Below are positions 16,864 through 26,501 of a stretch of DNA of 64,000 nt, one piece after another. The stretch is taken from the NCBI RefSeq assembly GCF_003318295.1, contig NZ_QOCW01000009.1:62001-126000 (forward strand), given 5' to 3'. Position numbers and translations under genes: made by a program. The stretch is from Bacillus taeanensis. Its GTDB lineage: Bacteria; Bacillota; Bacilli; Bacillales; UBA6769. The first letter of the stretch is position 1. The number at the start of each line of letters is the position of its first letter. The notes beneath the pieces are model-generated. The model ran no database searches, was not told the origin of the DNA, and worked only from the letters and a program-made list of their open reading frames with translations.

Positions 16864-17529
16864 TTACTCCATCAAACCTAAAGCTTTATACTCGCGATAT
16901 GTTACACCACCAGTAATAGGTAATGTATTTTCCTTCTGAAATTTTTTCATACCTTGTTCTGTTTTAGAATCATATATCCCATTGATTTCGCCACTATAAT
17001 GTCCGATTGCTTTTAACCTTTGTTGAACTAGCTGCACTAAATTCCCTTTAGAACCTAACGATAAATTTTTTAATTCCCCTTTTCCAGTCCCAGTTATAGG
17101 CCCATCAATATGTACAACAGTTCCTATAGGAACCATTTCGTATAATTTTTCCACATCATCATTAAACATTCGAATACAACCACTGCTAACATTTTTACCA
17201 ATTAAGCTTGGTTTATTTGTACCATGGATTCCATATTTCCCCCAAGGAACGTTCATTCCCAACCATCGTGTTCCAAACCCTCCTCCCCAACCTTTAGATT
17301 TTTCTATAATATTAAAAGTTCCGATTGGAGTAGGAGTATTTTCTGTACCATGAGCAATAGAAAAACTTTCAATTACAATTTCATTTTTCATTAACATTAA
17401 ATGACCAGACCATAAATTCACATAAATTTTCATATCCTCATTTTTTTGGGCGGAAATGTCATCTCTTGAAAATAACACAGTAAAAATAAGTACCATGAAC
17501 AATATCATAAGAACTCTTTTTCCAAACAT
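16864..17529 (-). CDS. L,D-transpeptidase (YkuD) with peptidoglycan-binding domain
   Basis: 221 residues with an N-terminal signal segment (about 5-27). The YkuD domain (about 33-145) has the catalytic HGTN (His102) and SSGCIRM (Cys118) motifs. A C-terminal PG_binding_1 domain follows (about 158-220; GSKGNLVQLVQQRLKAIG). The enzyme makes 3-3 cross-links or anchors proteins in the cell wall or spore cortex. It lies 28 bases after a frameshifted gene for a secreted protein, probably as one operon. Confidence 0.9.
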   Translation of the reverse strand: MFGKRVLMILFMVLIFTVLFSRDDISAQKNEDMKIYVNLWSGHLMLMKNEIVIESFSIAHGTENTPTPIGTFNIIEKSKGWGGGFGTRWLGMNVPWGKYGIHGTNKPSLIGKNVSSGCIRMFNDDVEKLYEMVPIGTVVHIDGPITGTGKGELKNLSLGSKGNLVQLVQQRLKAIGHYSGEINGIYDSKTEQGMKKFQKENTLPITGGVTYREYKALGLME

Positions 17530-17557
17530 TCCTTCACCTCTATCATATAAAAAAATA

Positions 17558-18407
17558 CTATGTAAACTCTTTAGTAACAGATAAATCCATGCGCCATTGA
17601 TCTGTTACAGCATTTCTTTTAAAAATAAAGTTGACATTTTTCTTTATTGTTCCTATCCCCTCTTTATAAAATTCGACTTTAACAAGCCTTTCAGCGATGA
17701 CCAATTCTGCAACTTCTTTTTTTGGTGTAAAAGAAATCACTTGAATTCCTTTGATATTATTTATTTTGTTTATTACGCTATCAATATCTTTTAGTTCATT
17801 ATTGAAAAAAAATCATTTTTAATAACTCATCATCTGTATTATTAATTGCAACCATAAACACATTCAATAATTCATAAGGTGTAGCTTTTTTAAAATATTC
17901 TTCTATTTTTCCAGCTGCTTTTAAAACCATAAGTTGGTGTGACAAATCAGGATTTTTAGATCGATGTGTTGTACTTCCCCAAAAATGAATACAAAAATGA
18001 CCTGAAAAACCATTTTGAAGTACTCCTCCCCCATGAGGCATGCCATTCATAGATGCTGCGATTAAATGATCATTTACTAAAACTAAAACTGCTCTTCGTC
18101 TCCAACTCCATTGATCATTATAGACTTTTTTCATAATTTCAGTATCTTTCTTAGTTAATGGTTGCACATCTGCATGATTACTTCCGGCCCTTCTTTGGAC
18201 ATTAAAACTTTTTCCTGTTTCTACATCAATGATCTGAAATTTTGATTGTTTTGGTATTATTTTGTTTACTTCTTCCCAAGACGGCATCTCTATACGAAAA
18301 CTTATTGGAAAAAAGGGAACTTCTTTCTCGAAAGCATAAGTTGGCTCATTTTTTATTAAAGAAAGTACAATTATACTTATAATCAAAAGAATGCCTTGTT
18401 TTTTCAT
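17558..18407 (-). pseudogene. Secreted protein of unknown function, frameshifted at a T-run
   Basis: The start at 18407 (MKKQGILLIISIIVLSLI) encodes a signal peptide. The body has conserved-looking motifs: VQRRAGSNHADVQPLTKKDT, WSWRRRAVLVLV, MPHGGGVLQNGF and SGHFCIHFWGSTTHRS. The frame ends at 17799, just after a run of eight T (minus strand). Removing one T restores a coherent C-terminus (NNELKDIDSVINKINNIKGI, QVISFTPKKEVAELVI) to 17558. It could be a real inactivation, phase variation by slippage, or a base-call error. I have seen GHFCIHF-type proteins only as uncharacterised. Adjacency to an L,D-transpeptidase suggests a cell-wall role. Confidence 0.6.
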
Positions 18408-19148
18408 ATCCCTAATCAACTCCAATTTAAAAGTACAAACTTATTTTGTACAATTTTTCTTAAAATACATTTAGAAATATGTATTTGGGGTAAAGATAGT
18501 ATCCGCCAGTTCGGTGTTCAAAAGTTATCTACCCATTAAATTGTAATTGATCAGGTCTTTAGATATTTTTCAAACAAAATTACATGACAAAATTATTCGT
18601 TTTTGTTACATTGATTGATTTTCTATAAAGAAAAAATAACTTAAGGGTCTAGTTGCTGTTGTATAGATCAATAAATGAAAGAACCTCCCTACCACAATCA
18701 TGTAATCACGAATTTGCACATGATGATATTTAATAGATCTTCCATTCCAATCATACTCTTGAAAGGAGTCTACGGATACCGATATTTGCTTCGTAAACAT
18801 ATTTTTCACAGAGATAACAACATAGCTTATCTCTCATACATTTATTATTTTGAATAGGTTTGAAATCCTGTTTCCTTATCAAACAACATGCAGAGATTTG
18901 CTCTCTGTTGAAGTAAAATATGCTTTTATGGAGAACTTTCCTTATTTATTTCAAAGTTCAACGTGATTATTTTAAAAATAAATGTATATAAATCTATCAA
19001 ACTGGCAAAACTGATAATGCATTCCCCCATTCTGAAAAAGCATCTTCCTCTTTTGTGGAGGTAGATGCTCATTTTTTGACTTATTTCTTCCTATTATATA
19101 GGTTATTTTTTACGTTCTTTCATATTCTTGTGACTGCTAGAATAAAGT
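18408..19148. other. Gene-free stretch before the ISL3 element
   Basis: About 740 AT-rich bases. The only supported element is the hairpin at 19040-19077. A short minus-strand frame at 18606-18809 lacks a ribosome site. Confidence 0.4.
19040..19077 (+). terminator. Orphan terminator hairpin
   Basis: GCATCTTCCTC (19040-19050) pairs with GAGGTAGATGC (19058-19068), followed by TCATTTTTT. No gene precedes it on the plus strand, so it may end a decayed gene or a small RNA. Confidence 0.55.
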
Positions 19149-20760
19149 GGTTCTTACGCACTTTTGGTGATGACCTCAGTTTCTATTATTCTGATAAAAT
19201 AGCTATAAAAGAGGTTATTGCTATGATTGTAAGTTCTCCATCATCAGATTTTGATTCCGTTACATTTAATTGAAGATAAAGCTCGTTATCTTATGATTTA
19301 TAAGTCCTCTTCTTCATCATGTACTTGTCCGACTTGTGGGAAAAAATCAAATCGTACTCATAGTCGCTACACTCGATTCATTCAAGATTTACCTGTTAAT
19401 GAGAAAATCGTTTATCTTCAAGTTCAAGTCCGGAAATTCTTTTGTACCAATGTTTACTGTGAAAATATAGTATTTACAGAACGTTTTTCTTGGGTGGAAC
19501 CTTATCAACGTCGCACGAAGCGACTACATAAAGTTTTAGTTAGATTAACTCTTTCAAATAATTGTTTAGCTGCTAGTCGAATGGTAAACCTTTTTCACGC
19601 AGCCATCAGCCATGACTCACTGCTTCGGTTCATTCATCAAATTAAAGTTCCTAGCTATTCTCAGCCAACTCGAGTTGGAATTGATGATTTTGCATTTAAA
19701 AAGCGAAATCGATATGGTACCTTGATCGTCGATCTAGACAGTAAAAAACCAATCGATGTATTAAATAGCCAAGATGGAACCTCTGTTCAATCATGGTTAA
19801 AGAAGCATCCATCGATCGAACTTGTAAGTAGGGATGGATCTAAAACGTATGCCTCGGCGATTACAGAAGCATTGCCCTCTGCTATCCAAGTTGCTGATCG
19901 ATGGCATCTTTTAAAAGGATTATTTGATGCACTAAAACAAACACTTCTTGATTATTTACCATTGAAGTGGACAGAGAAAAGAAGAGTGGATTCAACAGAA
20001 TCTAAAAGTATGGCTTCACCAAGGAAGTCTGATCAAATGCGAGAAAAGAACGCAGATCAAAAATGGGAGCTCATCTTAAACGTCCAACGATTCTATCAAG
20101 AAGGTAAAAAATTGCAGCGATTGCACGTCACTTTCATATCAGTCGAGCAACGGTTTACAAGTATTTAAAGCAAAATAAACGCCCTGATTTACGTCGTTCA
20201 TCAATCAGTGATTCATTTTTATCAACAATTCAATCACTTATTTTTGAAGGTTACGTAACTGATTTTATTGAAAAAGAAATTAGAAAAGAGGGCTATTCTG
20301 GTTCTCGTTCTACATTAAATGCTGTTGTTGCTCAAATTCGTCGAGAAAGCAATGATCAGTACATAACTGAGACTGTTTTGCGCTCAAAATTACTAACAAA
20401 GCTTTGGAAAGAAGAGGATTTTAACGAACTGATCCAAGGGGTACCAGATGCTTTCCTAGAAGCTTTTCCAAATATAAGGATGATTCATGAAGTGGTTCAG
20501 GCTTTTCTATCTTTAGTGCGCAATCGAAATCATTCAGACCTAGAGACATGGATATCTAACTATCAAGAAGTGAACCTTTCAGCCATTCAATCATTTATTA
20601 ACGGCATCAAAGCTGACATCGATGCCGTAAAACATGCCTTATATTAACCTTGGAATAATGGCATTTTAGAAGGGCAAATCAATCGTTTAAAAACAATAAA
20701 GTGCATGATGTATGGTCGTGCAGGGTATACCCTATTGATAGTTTAGTAAACAACGATCCA
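19149..20760 (+). mobile_element. Degenerate ISL3-family insertion sequence
   Basis: The left end GGTTCTTACGCACTTTTGG begins at 19149 with the GGTTCTT typical of ISL3 ends. The right boundary is approximate; no matching inverted end was found, so it may be deleted. The transposase inside is broken. Confidence 0.65.
19223..20760 (+). pseudogene. ISL3-family transposase, multiply interrupted
   Basis: ATG at 19223 after AAAGAGG. A frameshift at about 19260 is followed by a long intact section with the N-terminal zinc finger (CTCPTCG, then FCTNVYC) and the DDE region (VGIDDFAFKKRNRYGTLIVD, LVSRDGSKTYASAI, QVADRWHLLKGLFD). A second frameshift occurs at about 20110-20150 (continuing SRATVYKYLKQNKRPDLRRS) and a TAA at 20645. 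The conserved end NNGILEGQINRLKTIKCMMY follows, then GRAGYTLL. Non-functional. Confidence 0.8.
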
Positions 20761-21326
20761 TCCATCTCTTTCTGTTTATTTAGAAGGTCTTGCAAATCAT
20801 CGCGTCAAAATAAGATGTAAAATAACAAGAGTGTAATTTTTACATTTATTTTACACTTTTTTTAATACTGATTTTGCTTGAATAAAAAATAAAGGATTAT
20901 ACATTATTAGGCAGGATTATATGTATGATCCTTTTTTCATCAAACGCGATTTATAAGTTGAAGAAAGACGATAACCAATTAAGGTATCATCCTTTAGTAA
21001 ATTTCCTACTGAACAGTATGGTTGTACTATTCATTAATACACTTTAAATTGTTTATTTATTTTGATTATAGTTAATCCTTTATTACAAACCCATTGTATT
21101 TTATTAAGGAAGGGAATAGTTGATGGTAATTCTAATTATTTAAACTGGACATATTTTAAAGAATCCAGCTGCAACAATATATTATGTCTTCTAGTTTGAA
21201 TACTCTCTCTTTAACTTTAGTAATGAAAATAAGCCAAAACTATGGAACTCTGTATAAAAAGCTACATAATATCGGCTTAAAGGATTTTATAGAAGATTAG
21301 CTTTTCGTTACATTAACAGAGCCTTT
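20761..21326. other. Gene-free stretch after the ISL3 element
   Basis: AT-rich. A weak hairpin AGTGTAA/TTACACT followed by a T-run lies at about 20832-20862. No coding frame or repeat could be supported. Confidence 0.35.
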
Positions 21327-22574
21327 CTAATTAAAAATTATAGGAAAAGTAAATGTTACGAAAGCTGCCCAAAGTCCGTAGACAGGCAAATACTTAGTAA
21401 CAGCATCTTGGATAGTTAAAGCTCCGGATTTGTTTTGTAGAAAACGAATATAGGAGAACATAATCCAAATTAGATTTGCCCAGATAAGTATGTTTACTCC
21501 TAAAACAGCAAGTCTATTAGGCGTAATCCCATAAGAAGAAAGTCTGAACACGATGGCTGACAAAGCCACACTGTCAATGATAAGCGCAAGAACAATTAAA
21601 GCAAAATTTATATAATCTGAAATGTTCTTTTTCTCGTCTGAGTCGCTTTCGGTAATGGAAAATATGGTAATGGCCAATACACCAAGGAGTATTCCGTTGA
21701 AAGCTATCAGGAAATTGCGGTCCAAGAATGGATTTTTCCCGACCCATATAACCGTGATAAGATAGACCAACAATGTAACCAGGACAAGAGGACTAAAAAT
21801 TTTAGCTATATATGGTGTAATATTCTTAGCAAGTTTAAGATTCATTGATACCAGGTATGCAGCCACAATAGCGAGAGCAGCAGCACCAAATAAAACGACA
21901 TTACTAAAATAGAAGTCTTCTATATCCAAGCCAACAAAGCTAAATAACTGCATGGTTAATGCTGCTAGCACCATCCCGCTAACTGCCATGCTGGCGTAGA
22001 GAATACAATATTCCAAATTAAATTTAATATAGGCTAACCTTGTACTGCCTTTTGAATATTCATTTCCTGTAAATGCAAGCCCTACCAATATCCATAAGAA
22101 TATGGGAAGGTGTAAATAAGCAAGGATAATACTGTCTTTATAATTTAATGGCAGCATATTAAGATAAAACCAGGAAATTAGGAACAACGCTGCAAGGGAA
22201 TAAATAACACTTTTTTTCGGAGTATTATTGTAAACAAAATAGGCAGCAATAAAGGGAATTATACCAAAGGCCAGGTTAATTGGAGCAATTGTTTCCTGTT
22301 CGACAAAATGGAAAATGATCCTGGTGGTTATCCCGGCCAGAATGGCTAAAATGCCCATGAATAAGAAACCTTTTTGAAGCAAGGAAGATTTTTCTGTGTT
22401 TGCCGTCTCCTTAAAATGCAATCTTTCATACCAAACGCCAAGAACCTGAGAATCAGGATTTTGTTCCCATGCGTGTGAGAATGACTTTTTAAAAGCTTTG
22501 GGGTCTTTTCTATACATTCTCTCCAGCTCATGAGGTTTAGCAATATTTTCAATAATCAAATTGTTAATGTCCAT
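21327..22574 (-). CDS. Polytopic membrane protein, DUF4153/DUF4173-like
   Basis: 415 residues; ATG at 22574 with GGGGAG upstream. A soluble N-terminus of about 65 residues (LERMYRKDPKAFKKSFSHAW) is followed by about 10-11 hydrophobic helices. The conserved-looking loop FRLSSYGITPNRLAVLG matches DUF4153/4173-type proteins. Function unknown. It lies 48 bases downstream of an XRE regulator and a DUF2975 gene, which probably form one operon. Confidence 0.65.
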   Translation of the reverse strand: MDINNLIIENIAKPHELERMYRKDPKAFKKSFSHAWEQNPDSQVLGVWYERLHFKETANTEKSSLLQKGFLFMGILAILAGITTRIIFHFVEQETIAPINLAFGIIPFIAAYFVYNNTPKKSVIYSLAALFLISWFYLNMLPLNYKDSIILAYLHLPIFLWILVGLAFTGNEYSKGSTRLAYIKFNLEYCILYASMAVSGMVLAALTMQLFSFVGLDIEDFYFSNVVLFGAAALAIVAAYLVSMNLKLAKNITPYIAKIFSPLVLVTLLVYLITVIWVGKNPFLDRNFLIAFNGILLGVLAITIFSITESDSDEKKNISDYINFALIVLALIIDSVALSAIVFRLSSYGITPNRLAVLGVNILIWANLIWIMFSYIRFLQNKSGALTIQDAVTKYLPVYGLWAAFVTFTFPIIFN

Positions 22575-22622
22575 GGTTATATCTCCCCTAATAATTGTTA
22601 TATTAAGTTTCCTTCACAACGT

Positions 22623-22838
22623 TTAACTGTCTTCCTCACTTTTGTATTCTAAAATATCTCCAGGCTGACATTCTAAAGCCTTACAAATTGCCTCTAAAGT
22701 AGATAATCGAATCGCTTTTGCCTTTCCATTTTTCAGTATAGAAAGGTTCGCCATTGTTATTCCAACCTTCTCAGAAAGTTCTGTTACGCTCATTTTCCTT
22801 TTTGCTAACATCACATCAATATTGATTATAATTGCCAT
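22623..22838 (-). CDS. Small XRE-family helix-turn-helix regulator (YozG-like)
   Basis: 71 residues, ATG after GAGGTG. The whole protein is one HTH_3/Cro-like domain: LAKRKMSVTELSEKVGITMA, then LSILKNGKAKAIRLSTLEAI and LECQPGDILEY. These 70-residue Cro-type regulators typically pair with DUF2975 membrane proteins, as here (11-base gap). Probably controls this operon. Confidence 0.9.
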   Translation of the reverse strand: MAIIINIDVMLAKRKMSVTELSEKVGITMANLSILKNGKAKAIRLSTLEAICKALECQPGDILEYKSEEDS

Positions 22839-22849
22839 TATTATTCACC

Positions 22850-23332
22850 TCAGACCGTTAAATCGTTTTCTGATTTTATATCAATTGCTTCTTGCAAAAG
22901 TTTTTGGAGAACAGCCGCAAAGACTGAGATAACCATCGAAGCAAAAGGAACAATCAATCCGACAAAGATAACTCCTGGTGCATCGTCTACTTCCGCAAAG
23001 ATATAGAAGAGCGGCCAAACTAGCACATGCAAAATACTGATTGTGATTGCACAGTATTTGATTTTCTTCAAAGCTTTTACAGATAAATCGGAGAAAGCTT
23101 TATTTTTGTCAATATAGATTAAGAGTTTAAAAGCCTGATACAAAGCAAAATAAAAAGGTATTGCCGATGCATCAAAAACGACGAAAACGAGATATTTTAT
23201 AAAAGCAAACTCTGGAAGCAATTTTGCTGCAAGATTCGCCATCTCAGGCACCAAAAAGATGCACAGAGCAAGAACTGGGACTCCTAAAAGAATAACAGCT
23301 ATTTTTAAAAACAACGTTGTTACTTTTCCCAT
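22850..23332 (-). CDS. DUF2975 membrane protein
   Basis: 160 residues from ATG at 23332; the in-frame GTG nine bases earlier overlaps the GTGAGGTG ribosome site and is unlikely to be the start. Four hydrophobic helices (for example KIAVILLGVPVLALCIFLV) and the motif YIDKNKAFSDLSVKALKKIK, typical of DUF2975. Function unknown; the standard partner of a downstream YozG-like XRE regulator, possibly as a membrane sensor. Confidence 0.88.
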   Translation of the reverse strand: MGKVTTLFLKIAVILLGVPVLALCIFLVPEMANLAAKLLPEFAFIKYLVFVVFDASAIPFYFALYQAFKLLIYIDKNKAFSDLSVKALKKIKYCAITISILHVLVWPLFYIFAEVDDAPGVIFVGLIVPFASMVISVFAAVLQKLLQEAIDIKSENDLTV

Positions 23333-23445
23333 AAAACGCACCTCACTTATTTATTCTGATTTTGATTTTAATATACATTTTATCGTTTTACAATAAATTT
23401 TTATTAATTTTAATAACATTTTTATTGTTATTTTTTAAACAAAAA

Positions 23446-23475
23446 TAAAAAGCATTCCTTATTCAAAGAAATGCT
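23446..23475 (-). terminator. Terminator after the DUF3231 gene fragment
   Basis: AGCATTTCTTT pairs with AAGGAATGCT on the minus strand, followed by a TTTT-ATTTTT stretch. Confidence 0.6.
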
Positions 23476-23832
23476 CTATAACTTTAAACAATTAAATTTA
23501 TAACTTGTACAGCTAACTTCTTTTAAAATTCGAAGAAACATGATATCAAACCCATTATCATATAGCTTTGGAGCCTCTAAATGAACGTCTTTTTTTGTAA
23601 AACCTTTAGGAATAGCGGCACCTTCACTCTCGAAGATTTTTTCCATTTGCATAACATAATGGTCAAGTTCTTGCCAACACCCTCCCATAATATTCATGGC
23701 ATGTTGGTCATCAGCTTTTGCTATGAAATATTCTAATACTCTAAGGATAAGTGTTTTCTCTTGGTATGTAAGCCACAGAGTTCCAAGTTCTGATGAGCTA
23801 ATCGTATTTTTTTCATCATTTTTATTACACAC
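23476..23832 (-). pseudogene. Truncated DUF3231 protein
   Basis: 118 residues with the N-terminal four-helix DUF3231 pattern (SSSELGTLWLTYQEKTLILR, GGCWQELDHYVMQMEKIFE, then GFTKKDVHLEAPKLYD). It stops after FLRILKEVS with an unrelated tail. Typical members continue for at least another 50 residues, often as a duplicated 330-residue form. DUF3231 proteins are common in spore formers; function unknown. GTG start. Confidence 0.6.
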
Positions 23833-24595
23833 CCTTTTATCATCTACTTTTTTTACATTTCCCTCTATGGTTGAAAATATTCATTTAACGAAATATTATG
23901 TTTCAAGCCATGTGGAATTTTCTCTTGTTCAACTAAATGGTGCTTTAATAGAATAAAGGGTCTTCCTAAAGAAAGCGACTATATGTAAAATTCTATTCAT
24001 ATCTTGCAAATAATCGCTTTTTTCTTATACAAAAAATATACTGCCATTTATAGCATTGATTAAATGCTAAATACAGCAAGTGAAATATCTTAACAACATA
24101 ATAGAACAGGATCATCGATTCATTAAGAAACGAGTCCTTACTATAGTTAGGTTTCAAGGCTTTCGACACAGCTACATCCATTCTTTCGGGAGTAGAAGCC
24201 ATGCATATGATCAAAAAAGAACAAGTTGATTTACGGAATCAGTCTGTCCAAAATTAGAAAGAATTCATCCATCAATTGTTTGGGCTTGCAGCATGAGATA
24301 AAATTTCGCTAGGAATATATGCGCTTTATTCTCTTTTATTTTATCTTTGCAGCAGAACCGGCAATTCGATAGCGAATCCTTTTGATTATTTGCAGTAAAT
24401 CACGACAACGTCAGTTATATGGTATAATAATATCAAGTAGCAATTTATACGTTAAGTACTCTACTAGGTTCCTATCCTACGTTTATGTTATGTTCAAGCC
24501 AGCATATGCATGATTGAACCTTTAAGTGAGTGCTTTTTATTTTCTTAAAAAGTATTCAGCATTAAAAGTTTATTTTTAGGGGGTATGAATAAACG
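23833..24595. other. Gene-free region upstream of prkA
   Basis: About 760 bases. A minus-strand stretch at 23993-24214 (MASTPERMDVAVSKALKPNY and FLNESMILFYYVV) looks protein-like but has no ribosome site and may be a transposase relic. The prkA promoter must lie near 24430-24580. B. subtilis prkA uses sigma-E, but I could not place a convincing match. Confidence 0.4.
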
Positions 24596-26491
24596 ATGAA
24601 TTTATTAGACATGCTTCATGCTTACCAAGAAGAGGAAGAAACTTTGCATTGGGAAGGCTCTTTTGGAGATTACTTAGAACTAATTAAAGAAAACCCGCGT
24701 ATTGCTATGCCAGCTCATACTAGAATTTATGACATGATAAAAGCAGCCGGAACAGTGCAACATGAACAGTATACCGAATATAAATTTTTCAGCAAAAACC
24801 TCTTTGGTCTTGATGAATCTATCGAAAAGCTTGTTGACGAATATCTCTACCCTGCCTCGAGAAGACTTGACGTAAGAAAAAGACTGCTTCTGTTAATGGG
24901 ACCTGTAAGTGGAGGAAAATCAACCATTGTTACAATGCTTAAAAAAGGTTTAGAACAATTTTCACGAACAAAGGATGGCGCCGTTTATGCTATAAAAGGC
25001 TGTCCAATGCACGAAGAACCTCTTCACCTGATCCCTGAACAGCTAAGAGCAAATTTCGAGCAAGATTTACAAGTTAAAATTGAAGGAAATTTATGCCCTA
25101 TTTGCCGGATGCGAGTGAAAGAAGAATTTAATGGAAACATAGAAAATATGCCCATTGAACGCATTATCTTTTCAGAGGAAAACCGTGTTGGAGTTGGTAC
25201 ATTTGCTCCTTCAGATCCAAAATCACAAGATATCTCAGATTTAACAGGCAGCATTGATTTCTCAACAATCAGCGAATATGGCTCAGAATCTGATCCAAGA
25301 GCCTATCGTTTTGATGGGGAATTGAATAAAGCAAACCGAGGCTTAATGGAATTTCAGGAAATGCTAAAATGCGATGAGAAATTTCTTTGGAATTTACTTT
25401 CTCTTACCCAAGAAGGAAATTTTAAAGCAGGAAGATTTGCATTAATTAGTGCTGATGAACTGATTGTTGCCCACACGAATGAAACTGAATACCGCCATTT
25501 TATTAGCAATAAAAAAAATGAAGCACTCCACTCCCGTATTCTCGTTATGAAAATCCCCTATAATTTAAAAGCAAGTGCTGAGGAAAAAATCTATGAAAAA
25601 CTTATTGGTCAAAGTGACTTAAAACACGTCCACATCGCTCCATATGCTTTAAAAACTGCCGCTATCTTCTCTGTTCTTACAAGACTTGAGCCTTCCAAAA
25701 AAGCAAATGTTGATCAACTAAAAAAGATGTATCTTTATGACGGAGAAATACTTGAAGGATATATGAATAAAGACATTGAGGAACTTAAAAAAGAAGCAAA
25801 GAACGAAGGAATGTTTGGCATTGATCCCCGTTATGTAATAAACCGCATTTCAAGCGCTTTATTAAAGGGAAATAAAACATGTATTAATGCGCTTGATTTA
25901 TTAAAAGCATTAAAAGATGGACTTGAGCAACACGCTTCCATCTCAACTGAAGAAGTGGAGAGAATGATGCAGTTCATCACAATTGCAAGACAAGAGTACG
26001 ATAAACTTTCCAAAAATGAAGTGCAGCGTGCTTTTGTTTATTCATTTGAAGAATCTGCTAAAAGCCTGCTTGATAATTATCTTGATAATGTAGAAGCATA
26101 CTGCCACAGCAATAAAATGCACGATCCTATTACTGGAGAAGAAATTGACCCGGATGAGAAATTGATGCGGTCCATTGAAGAACAAATTCAAATCTCTGAA
26201 AATGCAAAAAAAGCTTTTCGCGAAGAAATATTAATACGTATTTCTTTATACGCTCGTAAAGGAAAAACATTTGATTATACCTCTCATGAAGGATTAAAAG
26301 ATGCGATTGAGAAAAAATTATTCTCAGACTTAAAAGATGTTGTTAAAATTACTACCTCTTCAAAAACGCCAGATGAAATGCAGTTAAAACGTATTAATGA
26401 AGTTTCAAAACGTTTAATGGACAGCCATGGATACTGTCCGACATGTGCCAATGAACTTCTTCAATACGTCGGCAGCTTACTAAATCGATAG
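24596..26491 (+). CDS. prkA: PrkA serine protein kinase / AAA+ Lon-type stress protein
   Basis: 631 residues, ribosome site TAGGGGG 12 bases upstream. It has an N-terminal AAA-type ATPase with P-loop GPVSGGKST (102-110) and DLTGSIDFSTISEYGSESDP, then the PrkA C-terminal kinase-like domain ending ANELLQYVGSLLNR. It is very close to B. subtilis PrkA, which works in sporulation in the mother cell. Unlike that protein it carries CPIC (167-170) and CPTC (614-617), where B. subtilis has none, so a zinc site is likely. First gene of prkA-yhbH-spoVR. Confidence 0.97.
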   Translation: MNLLDMLHAYQEEEETLHWEGSFGDYLELIKENPRIAMPAHTRIYDMIKAAGTVQHEQYTEYKFFSKNLFGLDESIEKLVDEYLYPASRRLDVRKRLLLLMGPVSGGKSTIVTMLKKGLEQFSRTKDGAVYAIKGCPMHEEPLHLIPEQLRANFEQDLQVKIEGNLCPICRMRVKEEFNGNIENMPIERIIFSEENRVGVGTFAPSDPKSQDISDLTGSIDFSTISEYGSESDPRAYRFDGELNKANRGLMEFQEMLKCDEKFLWNLLSLTQEGNFKAGRFALISADELIVAHTNETEYRHFISNKKNEALHSRILVMKIPYNLKASAEEKIYEKLIGQSDLKHVHIAPYALKTAAIFSVLTRLEPSKKANVDQLKKMYLYDGEILEGYMNKDIEELKKEAKNEGMFGIDPRYVINRISSALLKGNKTCINALDLLKALKDGLEQHASISTEEVERMMQFITIARQEYDKLSKNEVQRAFVYSFEESAKSLLDNYLDNVEAYCHSNKMHDPITGEEIDPDEKLMRSIEEQIQISENAKKAFREEILIRISLYARKGKTFDYTSHEGLKDAIEKKLFSDLKDVVKITTSSKTPDEMQLKRINEVSKRLMDSHGYCPTCANELLQYVGSLLNR

Positions 26492-26501
26492 GGTGATGAA
26501 A

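Noticed and set aside
18606..18809. 67-codon minus-strand frame (begins MKNMFTKQISVSVDSF)
   Set aside because: No ribosome site, odd composition towards its end, and an overlapping frame on the opposite strand; not enough to call a gene.
23993..24214. 73-codon minus-strand frame resembling a transposase tail
   Set aside because: No start signal, no inverted repeats and no second segment nearby; kept only as a note in the intergenic entry.
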